A DNA stretch of 23,721 nt from a virus. The notes under the pieces were generated by a model. That model had not been told where the DNA came from, made no database searches, and saw nothing but the letters and a program-made list of their open reading frames with translations. Made by a program: the position numbers and the translations under genes. Shown one piece after another: positions 13,001-19,134 of this stretch (position 1 is the stretch's first letter; each line of letters begins with the position of its first letter). The stretch spans positions 1 through 23,721 of the IMG/VR virus record IMGVR_UViG_3300032236_002080; one strand, 5' to 3'.

Positions 13001-13317
13001 GAAATTATCAAGTCACCGCTGGCAATCCTCGACAAACATTCAACAGCTATTTTGCCGTGGGTGATGGCACCACAACCACATACACAGTGGCTTGGAGTGC
13101 ATCGTTGCAGAGTGTTTGGGTCAACAATCGCATACAGACAGCAGGAGCAGGCAAGGATTACACTGTGTCGGGATCCACTGTGGTTTTCCACACAGCACCT
13201 GTGACAGGAAGTGCTTTGAGATTCAGTTGGTTGGGCAGCACACAACTTGCGTCACAACTGAGTCATGTCGCAGGCACATCAGTGTATGACGCCCACAGCA
13301 AACTGGAGATCATTTAA
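3997..13317 (+). CDS. Giant virion structural protein, probably baseplate-associated (gp7-position)
   Basis: This 3,106-residue open frame has no interruption. Its N-terminus (about residues 20-140: DHLFQPENIEFLAGYIGDHP, then FYIQEPTTDRENYQL and ILFYDDLLNKL) matches, from memory, very large structural proteins that follow gp6 in T4-like cyanophages and related marine phages. Other conserved-looking stretches are YGHVFATPQQVVDFLLGWG (about residue 1330), ATEFEFYQGYIRQKGTFNS (about 1607) and NYVMSEQTFVDWATKTSYI (about 2470), followed by NEVKPYRSKVREFI. The rest is Trp- and Tyr-rich beta-type sequence with repeated aromatic motifs. No signal peptide or membrane segment is seen. It overlaps gp6 by 8 nt and touches the next small gene by 1 nt. 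In T4 the gene after 6 is 7 (about 1,030 residues), so a gp7-like wedge or outer-baseplate role is inferred from position. Assignment to gp7 rather than gp10 or a phage-specific protein is uncertain. Confidence 0.85.
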   Translation: MADQRKTINLLPAANQTATLSKFFNATVDHLFQPENIEFLAGYIGDHPAWYNANTDFYIQEPTTDRENYQLTPAAISQDPLSGHVNNILFYDDLLNKLRLQGANVSKPERLFSAQYYSWSPPVDLDMLVNWTNYYWVPAGPCRIDLLDTTDFARDIQGQSQYKYTGRYVVADALGNTSVQNIQTGTLQFTTGLKIRFTSDARTEYNGPDWLVCNVGRGIILQDDSWSASANSALSQAANMGPDYWTMERGSANNNSYSVTNRWFHIDVLSTVSKTVIAASVTDPATQTLAIQANRPILQYLRNLELLDQGTVSRGFVNHISTDTTLLNNYVGQSNPVMNGTALADGDLILATADLDPLVRDRIYQVSGLTTLSQCVLTALPRSSTDANTAALPGDQTLLVHANGVIDTWRYTGSTWIKSTMSRGTQPLFVLYDADGNALTDAGVYPASTFTGSQLFSYNLSDNSVVDPVLGIPAQQNQFGDWVFCNYQTTDTWTWIRDGQDATITGYLFARVLPDSVQALEYTNNWHLSATPSRQYYNYQYEVVGQTLVNTAEKNERVTEESLEPGQNDLYTLETYAYPSATPANTLPNLYVSLARGGQTTTLIQGQDYTVQDNGQIKLVSPAQTLDRYLVKIWLGNQTLSDQDGYWDLPWNLTNNPNNQDITLTSRGEYLQHVLSVIANQTGITGNPDGVNNWRDTPRNPSLGIYIMQHTASMLKLSLLNSTPQNDINSVVGATDPQVVLMWVEQQYLTWYSRFVNSLFNLYNKQGYNLGQPPQTWITSALSTVNLGKNSRSAWANSGYDQSLYAGSYCEIPLQNPTWIPATGARLGLTGAYYPEVFLDYTQPNTPLVLLTHDGAQIVLTDGQEAILGEITNGSVKTSDPAMLSHPVAAAWLQFELNQYNNLPAQYKDPDNQVRFNIRGVVPGKWRTEEYTRDEYVQLQRGLFDKWLITTQADATTNASFDLNDQFSFNYRTINDLDNQPVPGYWRGMYQWFYDTDRPDLRPWEMLGFTQQPSWWASEYGASPYTNGNGKLWTDLSQGLIRQGPLAGVHAVWTRPGLLNCIPVDSQGFLVPPLAAGIVKSLPSAAAARSDWTFGDGSPTEQAWRKSQSISFTQSWTGYLLKPAQFVELNWDILRTKQIFSETAQPQWIYTDVGTRKSSDQFVMHRENPSTLTLPSSLSNLAADTYYGSCGLQHWFSEYLVYNSKSVSLYLGNILRGGTVNLGHKFAGYVKSDSMRVLVDSFGQLDYQSRIIPRENQHVYLYRSGSIGEYFYSGVVVQKVRNGYKVFGYDAITPQFSIIPVNTAGIRHIDTLGNLKVTFYQQGRSVVETIAYGHVFATPQQVVDFLLGWGMWLESQGWTFDSVNADNGEIINWQYSAREFIFWCQGSWGVDNFIALSPASTGITFQKDTGQIQYLNGQQTGIYPVVNKTGSPILPGNLETLREDNQLTLNPTNTDTVYGARLFVTTLEHVLLLDNITQFNDTVYQPLYAQMQPRVKIFTYRTLDWNGRLTAPGFFLQRQTNNTYIMTDNFEKTSSDMRKYFNIDQPTVYTKVTKTSLTLQQSISSNDTAALSKQVNDQSVTSNKTISDLAKHNYGYQNRDYLQNLVLEDATEFEFYQGYIRQKGTFNSINAILRNTGILPANATFEYFEEFALRLGRYGGIDVNNQIEFELNKSDVVNNPQWINLFSRAETDNPDDDVINLVPGDARIVTAPASYGTSRFRVRDSYLANPLTDVPTAGYVQLAETTWQIMTASDLLTLWDNAQGSVAPVNAGDTVWQFYTDIGSWTAWVLLDTQITIKQTLTSTTTSGPTTIVCQGFVDLANGDVVVIQNVTGVASLTGTFVVSNVDVTTNSFTVPVSTFETGTGGTIWKYYTTRFSDTTARDKMTPTAGWPQALHVYVDQGDQISGAWTVYSRLGNSWLPLRNQPLQVEGSLLPNATLYDSTYQTSSVVLQYFDPVQGYIPSIAEVDLIYKRETDPAKYNYGNTVNPDFLAEQAWGDSHVGETWWDLNAVRYVDYHQGDLRYRVANWGKLAPGTTVDIYEWVKSPVSPTTWATYVSNGQDLSQFGVSYTPQGVVYNSTDPSWTQTTATKVDGSTQIWYYFWVKNSAMTPAASWRKLTTQEISNAIVNPPSQGQSWWAAIDPQNILIANVNKYLAGTQKILQINWQNHASDATPHSQWQLVRPGDVRSVIDDQFWQRLTASLVGWDSLGQDVPDYRLHASAQLGNQTRPRQTWFRNAVVAGETFVYVTNKLIAALIDPLVVDPNKTTWINYFGSSEPEPLSQGNWNYHVASISARDALLPGIPVDSEVLVDATVQTNNKWVIYQYKGNDVWITVQQQAWDTNQHWQYVDWYATGYSSTTFIDQVVPDSNSLALLTPVTGQVVKVLNNGQAQWQLFHWTGTQWQLAGQQNASIEILSTLYNNSINMLNWDQAPFDTTLYDENSSIPFYNIIQGLRNIVLDTLDLNTLMMSMINYVMSEQTFVDWATKTSYITLRGFNLPLSQSQLYEVDNIESLLRYINEVKPYRSKVREFINARTQQDVAGMRPTDFDKPPYVYSNGEVVILDPNNAQDAAYMSTDKSYQDWYANYQTSPDSHLVREIKTTIYIDRISSDTYGWDYVWEDTTGYSTTSSSEVWGAATRIRDDYQPRADMPPVSDIAVLLQSEYKGQIIDTLPLNYTAGWNGTEWNGFAGWDPDASSLYEYLDMIIQGGEIPEYDIFTPESAGSQSFTLSYIPQAVAETVIWINSEIGVYGVDWIIPNWLTNAAVVNPGQGYQVGDVLEIYGGDNLIPARIQVTAVASGGAIVDVMVVEPGSWDIVPSGALATQPKPYPVPSQGTGATIWPTWGGRSLKLSATTANKVYVLYHGQTFHAAPSGDWDSVYDGYRFVQPDVNDNRPPELVALRVPQSLLWTVTSTEMSGTIINKVLIRDNQQWTQTLPDTNTQLLQDVYATSDALDIADITCLVAPTAGTPGLIWIGDELIAWWKMSLAPTALHPNRVILRNLWRNYQVTAGNPRQTFNSYFAVGDGTTTTYTVAWSASLQSVWVNNRIQTAGAGKDYTVSGSTVVFHTAPVTGSALRFSWLGSTQLASQLSHVAGTSVYDAHSKLEII

Positions 13318-13472
13318 TGGAATCTACTACAGAAACACCACTAAATAACATCATGAGCAACCCAGAAACAAAAACACCCAGTCCAGATGAGCATTGCAGC
13401 TTGTTTGTGTATGGTAGTTTGACAATACGCGATCCTGACAGTCAGGTTGAGTTGTTAAAGACACAAGCTTGA
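13317..13472 (+). CDS. 51-residue mini-protein between baseplate and fibre genes
   Basis: ATG at 13317 overlaps the giant gene's stop as TAATG, with GGAGAT about 7 nt upstream, so the start looks coupled. The product has a Thr/Pro-rich N-half (MESTTETPLNN, then NPETKTPSPDEH) and ends LFVYGSLTIRDPDSQVELL plus KTQA. That tail resembles the N-terminus of the next protein (HILIRDLDTDQVLLETHNA), so it may be a shortened paralogue or a detached N-terminal module. The next gene's RBS (GAGGT, 13471-13475) overlaps this gene's TGA, continuing the tight packing. Function unknown. An internal ATG at 13353 is a weaker alternative start. Confidence 0.62.
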   Translation: MESTTETPLNNIMSNPETKTPSPDEHCSLFVYGSLTIRDPDSQVELLKTQA

Positions 13473-13482
13473 GGTATTTACA

Positions 13483-14073
13483 ATGCACGAAAACGTTCCT
13501 GGCCAAATAACAGGCCATATTTTAATTAGAGACCTTGACACTGACCAGGTGTTGTTGGAAACACACAATGCCATAAACTGGGAAAATTTCAGTTTGAGTT
13601 TGGCCAATGTATTGGCCAATGAAAGTCATGGCTGGATACAAGAGATGGTTTTTGGCAATGGTGGAGCAACAGTAAGTGGCACAGGTGTGATAAGTTACAA
13701 GCCACCAAACATAATTGGTCAAAGCGCTAACCTTTACAATCAAACCTATTACAAGACTGTCAACAACAAAAGCAGCCTAGACACGGATCCTGTAAACAAC
13801 AAAACACAAGTGGCACATGTTACCGGCACAACTTACAGTGACGTAGTGGTCACATGCACTTTGACTCTGGGAGAGCCTGCTGGTCAAGAGGCTTTTGACA
13901 GCGCAACAACGCTGACTGGTGAATTTGTGTTCAATGAAGTGGGATTGCGCGCCTACAGTGAAAGCGGCGCCAATACAGGTTTACTACTGACCCACGCTGT
14001 TTTCAGCCCCATACAAAAAAGCCTCAACCGTCAAATTGAAATTGTCTATACCTTGAGACTTCAAACAGCGTAA
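13483..14073 (+). CDS. Virion structural protein (T4-like marine phage type), 196 aa
   Basis: This 196-residue, beta-rich protein resembles (from memory of the family) conserved structural proteins encoded next to fibre genes in T4-like marine phages. Recognisable parts are the N-terminal ILIRDLDTDQVLLETHNAIN, the central WIQEMVFGNGGATVSGTG and SANLYNQTYYKTV, and the C-terminal LLTHAVFSPIQKSLNRQIEI followed by VYTLRLQ. It has no signal peptide or transmembrane segment. The ATG has GAGGT 7 nt upstream. Position between the giant baseplate protein and the fibres suggests a baseplate-fibre connector or fibre-base role, which is inference. The exact function is not known to me. Confidence 0.8.
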   Translation: MHENVPGQITGHILIRDLDTDQVLLETHNAINWENFSLSLANVLANESHGWIQEMVFGNGGATVSGTGVISYKPPNIIGQSANLYNQTYYKTVNNKSSLDTDPVNNKTQVAHVTGTTYSDVVVTCTLTLGEPAGQEAFDSATTLTGEFVFNEVGLRAYSESGANTGLLLTHAVFSPIQKSLNRQIEIVYTLRLQTA

Positions 14074-14076
14074 ATA
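14069..14076 (+). promoter_or_regulatory. Candidate late promoter for the fibre block
   Basis: CGTAAATA keeps the TAAATA core of the T4 late consensus (6 of 8 positions). It ends 25 nt before the ATG of the 475-residue fibre. That spacing matches the better matches at 152 (24 nt) and 19357 (26 nt). It overlaps the stop codon of the preceding gene. It would separate the baseplate and fibre transcripts. Confidence 0.4.
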
Positions 14077-14101
14077 TTGAAAGCAGAGGAAACAGGCAAG
14101 C

Positions 14102-15529
14102 ATGTCTACACAAATTAAAAATTACGATGGCACAGTATTAACAGAACTGGCAACCGGCATCCTGGATATCACAAGCACCAGCTTGAACTTGCCAGGCACA
14201 GGTGTTCTCAATTATGGTGGACCAGTGCTGGATGACCTAGTGTGGATCATGCAGCATTTTTCTCGCAGCACAGCACCAGATCACGCTGTAAAAGGCCAAA
14301 TATGGTACGACACCACAGGCGGCATCCTGAAATTATATAACGGCACCAACTGGGTGGCCAGCGGCAGTATAATCAGTGCTGCCACAGAACCTGCAGGTCC
14401 TGTAAACGGAACCCTGTGGTGGGACGTGGGCAACAAACTGTTGAAATTGTGGAATGGCATTGGCTGGACGGTGATTGGACCTGCTGGCGCCGGGTTCTGG
14501 ACTGGTGCTGCAAACAATGCACCCGATGGCAATAATGTCCATAATCTGGGAAATATCACTAATAGATTCAACACGGTATACACTGTAAATACAGATAGCA
14601 CAGGAATCAGCAACCTGGCTGTGTTAAATTCGTCTGCCGTTAATGTTGCTTCTTTGACCACAACTGCCACAGCCACGTTGGCCAGCGCTGTGGTGCAAGG
14701 CTCGTTGAATTCCGGCAATATCATTGTACTGGGCAACATCAGTGTCACAAGTGACGTAATAGCTAGTGGCAATGGAAATTTTGGTGGAGCAGTGCTGGTA
14801 AATGGTAATTTCACTGCTGCAACTGTGGGCGTGGGTACAGCAGCAAACGGATTTTACAAACTAGATGTGGCAGGACCAGCACGCTTTACCAATGACATCA
14901 TAAACGAATACAATGGGCCTGTTTATCAATTCATGAGGGATGATGCTGCACCTCTGGACAGTAAAATGTGGGTTAAAGCTGTAGATGACAACGGAACTTA
15001 CAGTGAATACATTATTGATGATGCAAACAATCCTCTGCACATAAATTATGTAACACAGACAACAAGAACCGGCATTGTTGTGGGTAACACCACAGTTTAT
15101 GGATCCAATAACATCCCAGCATTGGTTATACAAGGAAACGGCAATATATCCATTCCAGTAGCCAATCGTGGCATTGTGTTTCAAGATGGCAGTTTCCAAA
15201 AATCAGCAGGTTCCGCAAGCATAGGGCAAAATGGCTGGCAAATATTGCCTAGCGGATTAATGCTGCAATGGGGTGTTGTGCAGATAACGGTGCCGGGAAC
15301 TTCTAGCACCTACAGTGGTAGTATTACATTTGCTCGTGCTTTTAGTTCTGCACCTTTTATTGTTACAGGAACACCACAAACTACAGCTAGTGGAGCCTGG
15401 ACAGAGTTAACCTGTCAGATTGCCTCATACACAACTACCGGAGCCAGTGTTTTTGGAGGCACTGCCAGTAGTGGCCAAGATGTAACAAATAATCCGGAAA
15501 TAAGCTGGTACGCGATTGGACAGGCATAA
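14102..15529 (+). CDS. Tail fibre protein with gp53-like C-terminal tip
   Basis: This is a 475-residue fibre. Residues 1-125 form the fibre-base module seen in marine T4-like phages: NYDGTVLTEL, then DLVWIMQHFSRSTAPDHAVK, GQIWYDTT, KLYNGTNWVASG, GTLWWD and LWNGIGWTVIGP. The middle is Ser/Thr/Val-rich shaft-like sequence, followed by YNGPVYQFMRDDAAPLDSK and a VFQDGSFQ segment. The last 100 residues begin GWQILPSGLMLQWGVV and continue ITFARAFSSAPFIV, the pattern of the gp53-like C-terminal domain of tail fibres. The next gene shares the N-terminal and middle modules but has a different tip. Likely role: host recognition, or a fibre on the baseplate. GAGGAA upstream serves as a slightly distant RBS. 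Confidence 0.85.
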   Translation: MSTQIKNYDGTVLTELATGILDITSTSLNLPGTGVLNYGGPVLDDLVWIMQHFSRSTAPDHAVKGQIWYDTTGGILKLYNGTNWVASGSIISAATEPAGPVNGTLWWDVGNKLLKLWNGIGWTVIGPAGAGFWTGAANNAPDGNNVHNLGNITNRFNTVYTVNTDSTGISNLAVLNSSAVNVASLTTTATATLASAVVQGSLNSGNIIVLGNISVTSDVIASGNGNFGGAVLVNGNFTAATVGVGTAANGFYKLDVAGPARFTNDIINEYNGPVYQFMRDDAAPLDSKMWVKAVDDNGTYSEYIIDDANNPLHINYVTQTTRTGIVVGNTTVYGSNNIPALVIQGNGNISIPVANRGIVFQDGSFQKSAGSASIGQNGWQILPSGLMLQWGVVQITVPGTSSTYSGSITFARAFSSAPFIVTGTPQTTASGAWTELTCQIASYTTTGASVFGGTASSGQDVTNNPEISWYAIGQA

Positions 15530-15538
15530 GGGTAAATC

Positions 15539-16999
15539 ATGACACTCAATATAAGAAATTACGATGGTAGCACTTTTATAACCATTCCCGATCAAACGCT
15601 TAATACCACAGCAGCCAGCATAGAACTGCCGGGTCGTGGATTACAGGCATACGGCACCGCAGTCAATCAAGATCTATTGTGGCTCATGCAGCATTTTGCA
15701 CGCAGCACACCACCTGATGCGCCGGTTGCAGGACAAGCCTGGTGGGACACCAGTTGTAATGTATGGAAAATATACACTGGATCAGAATGGATAGCAAGTA
15801 CAACAGTGACCAACGCCGGCAACGCGCCAATTGCTCCTGTTGAAGGCACATTGTGGTGGAATACCAGCCACGCACCTGCGCAATTGAACATTTATATAAA
15901 CGGTCAATGGCAATGGATGGGTCCACCGGGTTATGAATGGTGGAACAGCACTCAAAACAATATACCCTACACCAATCAATTTTATACCATTGGCAATGCC
16001 ACAGCGCAAATGCGAGAGGTGCACACCCAGGATCAGTTCACATATCGCAACAGCACAGTGGGTGGCATGCTGAGTGTAACTAATAGCAGCACTTTTGGCG
16101 GCAATGTATATCTGCAAAATAACGGACCCGTTTATCTTGGCTTGAGCAACAACAGCGCACCGCTAGACAGTAAAAAATGGTGGCGCAGTATTACCTCAAC
16201 TCGCTTAAATGAATATGTCACAACAGACGCCAATAGCAATCCAAATAATTGGCTGGCTGTGAATAGGATAGGCAATGTTGTCAGCAGCATTGAATTGGTA
16301 ACAAACACCAACAATGTTGCTGTGGTAGTGGATCAGGCTGGCAACGTAAACATTGTCAGTCCCGGTGCTTCATTGGTATTTCCCGATGGAAGTCATCAAC
16401 CTTATGCTGCATTTCACAGGACCTTGACCTATTATCAAAGCAATGTGTTTGTGGTTCCTCCTGACTGCACCCGTGCCCGTGTGAGAGTTTGGGGAGGCGG
16501 TGCCGGTGGCGGCGGCAACAACAGTTTTGGCAGCGCTGGCGGTGGTGGAGGCGGAGGATACGCAGAAACCACTGTGGTTTTGGTACCCGGAGCAAGCATT
16601 CCTGTAACAGTGGGCCAGGGAGGCTATGGTGGTGGCAACAGTGCTGTGAGCCTTAACGACGGTGGCAGCGGTGGCACCAGCAGTTTTGGTGTTTACATAA
16701 GCGCCACAGGCGGACTGGGCGGGCTGGGCACAGTAGCCGGCGGCGCAGGGAGTGGCGGCGGTGGCGGCGCTGGATATGGAGCCTTTGTGTTTGGTGCAGG
16801 CGGAAACGGTGGCGGTGGATTTACTGTGGGCCTCAGTAGTATTGGCGGACATGGTGGCAGTGGTGCCATGGGCGGCGGTGGCGGAAGCAATGGACTCTAC
16901 GCTGGTCCAGGAAGCTTTCCAGGAGGCGGCGGTGCAGGTGCCGCAAACGATGGACTAGGTGGATCAGGAGCCAGCGGCATGGTAGTGGTGGAATATTAA
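15539..16999 (+). CDS. Tail fibre/adhesin with glycine-rich tip
   Basis: This 486-residue paralogue of the preceding fibre has the same N-terminal module (NYDGSTFITIP, then DLLWLMQHFARSTPPDAPVA, GQAWWDT, YTGSEWIAS, GTLWWNT, YINGQWQWMGPPG) and the same middle module (NNGPVYLGLSNNSAPLDSK, then LVFPDGSHQPY). From about residue 300 (FVVPPDCTRARVRVWGGG) to the end it becomes a glycine-rich domain with many GGGGG runs, closing GASGMVVVEY. Glycine-rich tips of this kind occur in phage fibres. In phage S16 gp38, polyglycine helices form the receptor-binding tip, so direct host binding is inferred here. AAGGG precedes the ATG by 6 nt. The 3' half of the gene is GC-rich because of the Gly codons, which also produces spurious open frames on other strands. 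Confidence 0.88.
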   Translation: MTLNIRNYDGSTFITIPDQTLNTTAASIELPGRGLQAYGTAVNQDLLWLMQHFARSTPPDAPVAGQAWWDTSCNVWKIYTGSEWIASTTVTNAGNAPIAPVEGTLWWNTSHAPAQLNIYINGQWQWMGPPGYEWWNSTQNNIPYTNQFYTIGNATAQMREVHTQDQFTYRNSTVGGMLSVTNSSTFGGNVYLQNNGPVYLGLSNNSAPLDSKKWWRSITSTRLNEYVTTDANSNPNNWLAVNRIGNVVSSIELVTNTNNVAVVVDQAGNVNIVSPGASLVFPDGSHQPYAAFHRTLTYYQSNVFVVPPDCTRARVRVWGGGAGGGGNNSFGSAGGGGGGGYAETTVVLVPGASIPVTVGQGGYGGGNSAVSLNDGGSGGTSSFGVYISATGGLGGLGTVAGGAGSGGGGGAGYGAFVFGAGGNGGGGFTVGLSSIGGHGGSGAMGGGGGSNGLYAGPGSFPGGGGAGAANDGLGGSGASGMVVVEY

Positions 17000-17000
17000 A

Positions 17001-18032
17001 ATGGCAACGTGGGCAAGAGTAAGCAATGTGGAAGTTCGTGAAATAACGAACACAGATCCTGCAGGCAGGTTTATCAGCGATATCACTTGGATATCTGTTG
17101 TGCCAGGCAACGTTTTTGGTGGTGATCCTGCGGCAGTGTCCCCTAGATGGAGTTATACCAATAATATATTTTATCCGCCGCAGGGTGGAAATGCTGTGGT
17201 GTATGTGCAAAGCGGAGCACAACTGAGTAATATTGTCTCTTTTACTGGCAATGCATTTGTCAATGCAGGAACTGGACAAATTGATGACAGTTGCTGGTAT
17301 CCCCTGGCCACAGTAAATGTCAGCAGCACAAACGCCACCGCTCACTTTGTCAGCTACAGCAGTCATATTTTTGACCTTGCACTAAACATACCACCTCCCG
17401 GTGCTGGTGTTGTATATATCAGTAGTCCCATAAACAATTCATACGATGGTAGAGATTATGTCGGCGGAGCAGAAGCCACAAGTGAGCATAACGGAGCCTC
17501 TGATCCTGGTGGCAATAGCGGCGGTGGCAATAGCGGCGGGGGTGGCGGTACCGGTGGCGGAGGATGTTTTATAGCATCTACTCCTGTATTAATGATTGAT
17601 GGTAGTACAAAACCAATATCCAATATTTTACCTGGCGATATTCTCCAAGGCGATCAGGGACCTGTTACAGTGCTGTCTGTTCACAATCGCACCAACAATT
17701 ATGCCATGGTTGATTTTAATGGACTGGGGTATTGGATTACAGCTGAACAGGCTATGCTTACAGACCAAGGCTGGGGAGCATTTGATGTCGCACTACTACA
17801 ACAGCTTGAACCCCTTACATATCAGCAGTTGGTAATCCAAAACAATGGCAAACCTTTGGTCACTATTAGTGAAGGAATGACTTTGGCTACATGGAAAAAC
17901 CACAATATGGTATTTGAACAAGTAATTGGCAACGTCAATTATGCAACGATCCCTGTGGAAGTTTGGTGGCTTAGAGTGTCCAATGATGAACATTTCATTG
18001 CTAACGGAATAGTTGTTCATAACGCCAAATAG
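17001..18032 (+). CDS. Tail protein with C-terminal Hint domain, TxxH histidine replaced by Gln
   Basis: This 343-residue, two-part protein starts with a short tail-associated module (ARVSNVEVREI, then PRWSYTNNIFYPP, residues 5-60), followed by beta-rich sequence to about 160. A Gly/Ser linker (165-188) leads to a Hint (intein/hedgehog-type) domain at 189-341. Hint landmarks: catalytic-position Cys189 in CFIASTPVLMIDGS, PGD at 211-213, block-B region WITAEQAMLTDQGW at 245-258, and C-terminal FIANGIVVHN ending at His340-Asn341. Only Ala-Lys follows, so there is no C-extein nucleophile. The block-B histidine expected in TxxH is Gln250 (CAG, 17748-17750). Known Hint domains cleave or splice peptide bonds at their N-terminal Cys. 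Whether this one is active is open. It starts one base after the fibre stop and is followed by a paralogue. Confidence 0.85.
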   Translation: MATWARVSNVEVREITNTDPAGRFISDITWISVVPGNVFGGDPAAVSPRWSYTNNIFYPPQGGNAVVYVQSGAQLSNIVSFTGNAFVNAGTGQIDDSCWYPLATVNVSSTNATAHFVSYSSHIFDLALNIPPPGAGVVYISSPINNSYDGRDYVGGAEATSEHNGASDPGGNSGGGNSGGGGGTGGGGCFIASTPVLMIDGSTKPISNILPGDILQGDQGPVTVLSVHNRTNNYAMVDFNGLGYWITAEQAMLTDQGWGAFDVALLQQLEPLTYQQLVIQNNGKPLVTISEGMTLATWKNHNMVFEQVIGNVNYATIPVEVWWLRVSNDEHFIANGIVVHNAK

Positions 18033-18042
18033 GAATAGAATT

Positions 18043-19125
18043 GTGAACGTATATGCAAGAGTAAGTAACGGATTTGTGCGAGAAGTCATTTACAATGATC
18101 CTCAAGGGGACTATGTGCCTACATTGAATTGGGTGCAAGTAAGCAACAGTATTACCACAGGAGCAAACGTGTCCGGGGGCAATGTCTATGTTGTTCAGCC
18201 TCGTTGGTCTTATGATGGAGTAATGTTTCGTCCACCTCCACCTCCTATACCACTTCCCAAACCTTCAGGGCAGGCCACATACGTGGATAAATTCAGCTTT
18301 ACCGGACAAGGCAGTAATGTTTGGACAGAAATAGGCAACGTTGGCATCTTTGCTGATTTGAAAACAGTACACTTTATAAATTATAGCCTGGATATCTTTG
18401 ATGCAAGTTTAGTTGCCTACACACCTCAAAATACTCCACCTAACGGAAACACCAATGGAGGCACAGGTTATGGTCCTAATAGCGGTGGGGGCGGATCAGA
18501 AACAGCAGGAAATGCTGGTGATGCTGCACAAGCTGCACAAGCTGCACTCGATGTGTTAGGTGCGGTTGCTGCTAGTGTAGCAGGACAAGATGGTGAAACC
18601 GGCGGTAGTCCTGATATAGCGGGAGGTGGCACAGATGCCGGAGCAGGAGCAAGTGGCAAGTGTTTTATTGCAACCACTCAAATTACCATGGGGGATGGTC
18701 AACTTAAAGCCATATCTGATATATCTCCAGGCGAAATGATTAAAACAGATACAAATGAGACCGTTTCTGTTGTAAATGTCCTTGTGGATAAAGGAAATTT
18801 CAATTTGGTAAGTGTTAATAACACTGAAAGTTTTGTCACTGACGATCACGTTGTTCTAACAGAAAAGGGCTGGGGCACTGTTAATCCCACTGGGCTAGCT
18901 GCCAAAAATCCCGGTAGTTATCAAACTGTGTTGCAGGACAATGGATATAGGCCCCTCGTCCAAATTCAACAAGGTGTCTCCATAGCATTTTGGAAAAATA
19001 ATCAAATATCTTATGAGCCTATTGGACAAATCTCTGTTACACCGCATCGTGACATTACTGTATATTATCTAGTATTGGAAAAATCCAATAATTACATAGC
19101 CAACAATATCGTTGTTCATTCTTAA
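18043..19125 (+). CDS. Paralogous tail protein with C-terminal Hint domain lacking terminal Asn
   Basis: This 360-residue paralogue of the preceding protein starts at GTG 18043, with AGGAA (18031-18035) 7 nt upstream. Alignment with the paralogue (VYARVSNGFVREV against TWARVSNVEVREI) supports this start over an in-frame TTG at 18013. Modules: tail-associated head with PRWSYDGVMFRPP (53-65), a proline run (64-73), beta-rich sequence, a Gly- then Ala-rich linker (about 138-205), and a Hint domain at 207-360. Hint landmarks: Cys207 in KCFIATTQITMGDG, SPGE instead of PGD (228-231), intact TxxH as TDDH (266-269) followed by VVLTEKGWG, and C-terminal YIANNIVVHS. The usual final Asn is Ser360, immediately before the stop. 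N-terminal cleavage chemistry could remain; Asn cyclisation could not. Role in the fibre is inferred. Confidence 0.83.
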   Translation: MNVYARVSNGFVREVIYNDPQGDYVPTLNWVQVSNSITTGANVSGGNVYVVQPRWSYDGVMFRPPPPPIPLPKPSGQATYVDKFSFTGQGSNVWTEIGNVGIFADLKTVHFINYSLDIFDASLVAYTPQNTPPNGNTNGGTGYGPNSGGGGSETAGNAGDAAQAAQAALDVLGAVAASVAGQDGETGGSPDIAGGGTDAGAGASGKCFIATTQITMGDGQLKAISDISPGEMIKTDTNETVSVVNVLVDKGNFNLVSVNNTESFVTDDHVVLTEKGWGTVNPTGLAAKNPGSYQTVLQDNGYRPLVQIQQGVSIAFWKNNQISYEPIGQISVTPHRDITVYYLVLEKSNNYIANNIVVHS

Positions 19126-19134
19126 GGAAAACAC

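Noticed and set aside
13340-13347. ACTAAATA as a late promoter for the 196-aa gene
   Set aside because: Two mismatches, inside the mini-gene, and about 135 nt from the ATG rather than the 24-26 nt seen elsewhere.
16370-16958. Frames rich in Ala/Thr, Pro or Ala/Val in and opposite the glycine-rich fibre tip
   Set aside because: These are by-products of repeated GGN codons in other frames; the Gly frame continues a recognisable fibre.
17001-19125. A splicing intein interrupting a tail gene
   Set aside because: The Hint domains are at the very C-termini with only Ala-Lys or nothing after them, so there is no C-extein to join.
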